From Eubacterium sp. (GTDB lineage: Bacteria > Bacillota > Clostridia > Oscillospirales > Acutalibacteraceae), in the NCBI GenBank assembly GCA_029050995.1, contig JAIDLO010000184.1:1-5479 (forward strand): a stretch of DNA of 5,479 nucleotides, written 5' to 3'. Shown here piece by piece: positions 5,462 through 5,479 of this stretch (position 1 is the first letter of the stretch; each line of letters begins with the position of its first letter). Position numbers and translations under genes: made by a program. Under the pieces are notes generated by a model. It worked only from the letters and a program-made list of their open reading frames with translations, had not been told where the DNA came from and did not search any database.

Positions 5462-5479
5462 AATAATTCTCCTTAAAAT

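Noticed and set aside
4682..5479. Riboswitch or T-box controlling the amino acid importer
   Set aside because: Only 18 bases upstream of the first gene are in the window, enough for the ribosome site only, so no leader structure can be assessed.
1..5479. CRISPR array, insertion sequence, tRNA or rRNA, attachment site
   Set aside because: I found no regularly spaced repeats beyond the short operator array, no transposase or integrase motifs, no cloverleaf-like or ribosomal RNA sequence, and no flanking target duplications.

Overview
The window looks like chromosomal DNA from a low-GC Gram-positive anaerobe of the class Clostridia, perhaps an Oscillospiraceae/Ruminococcaceae gut bacterium. The grounds are AT-rich intergenic DNA, strong AGGAGG-type ribosome sites, use of TTG and GTG starts, a lipoprotein-type binding protein, and a BlaI/M56 pair of the kind common in these bacteria. 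The genus is a guess from style, not from a marker gene.

Layout. Positions 1-140 are AT-rich leader DNA with a candidate promoter. At 141-923 (+) is a membrane-tethered J-domain protein with a TPR-like middle. At 924-1097 are two consecutive hairpins (the second is an intrinsic terminator), then a promoter overlaid by four regularly spaced half-sites. At 1098-3119 (+) is a two-gene operon: a BlaI/MecI-family repressor and a BlaR1/MecR1-like M56 membrane metalloprotease. A strong bidirectional terminator at 3124-3152 separates it from a convergent operon on the minus strand. That operon reads, in transcription order, substrate-binding lipoprotein (5461-4682), permease (4610-3885) and ATPase (3895-3158). 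It is a complete polar amino acid ABC importer with a hairpin between the first and second genes.

How the parts work together. The repressor probably binds the 45-bp operator cluster over its own promoter. The membrane protease would relieve repression when its extracellular domain senses a signal. That outer domain lacks the penicillin-binding motifs of true BlaR1, so the signal is unlikely to be a beta-lactam bound covalently, and no resistance gene lies beside the pair. In the ABC operon the lipoprotein captures an amino acid outside the membrane and hands it to a permease that is probably a homodimer driven by the ATPase. The hairpin after the first gene fits higher expression of the binding protein.

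The most unusual parts are the non-penicillin-binding sensor domain, encoded in distinctly AT-richer DNA, and the 13-bp-phased operator array. Nothing here amounts to a clearly new multi-gene system.
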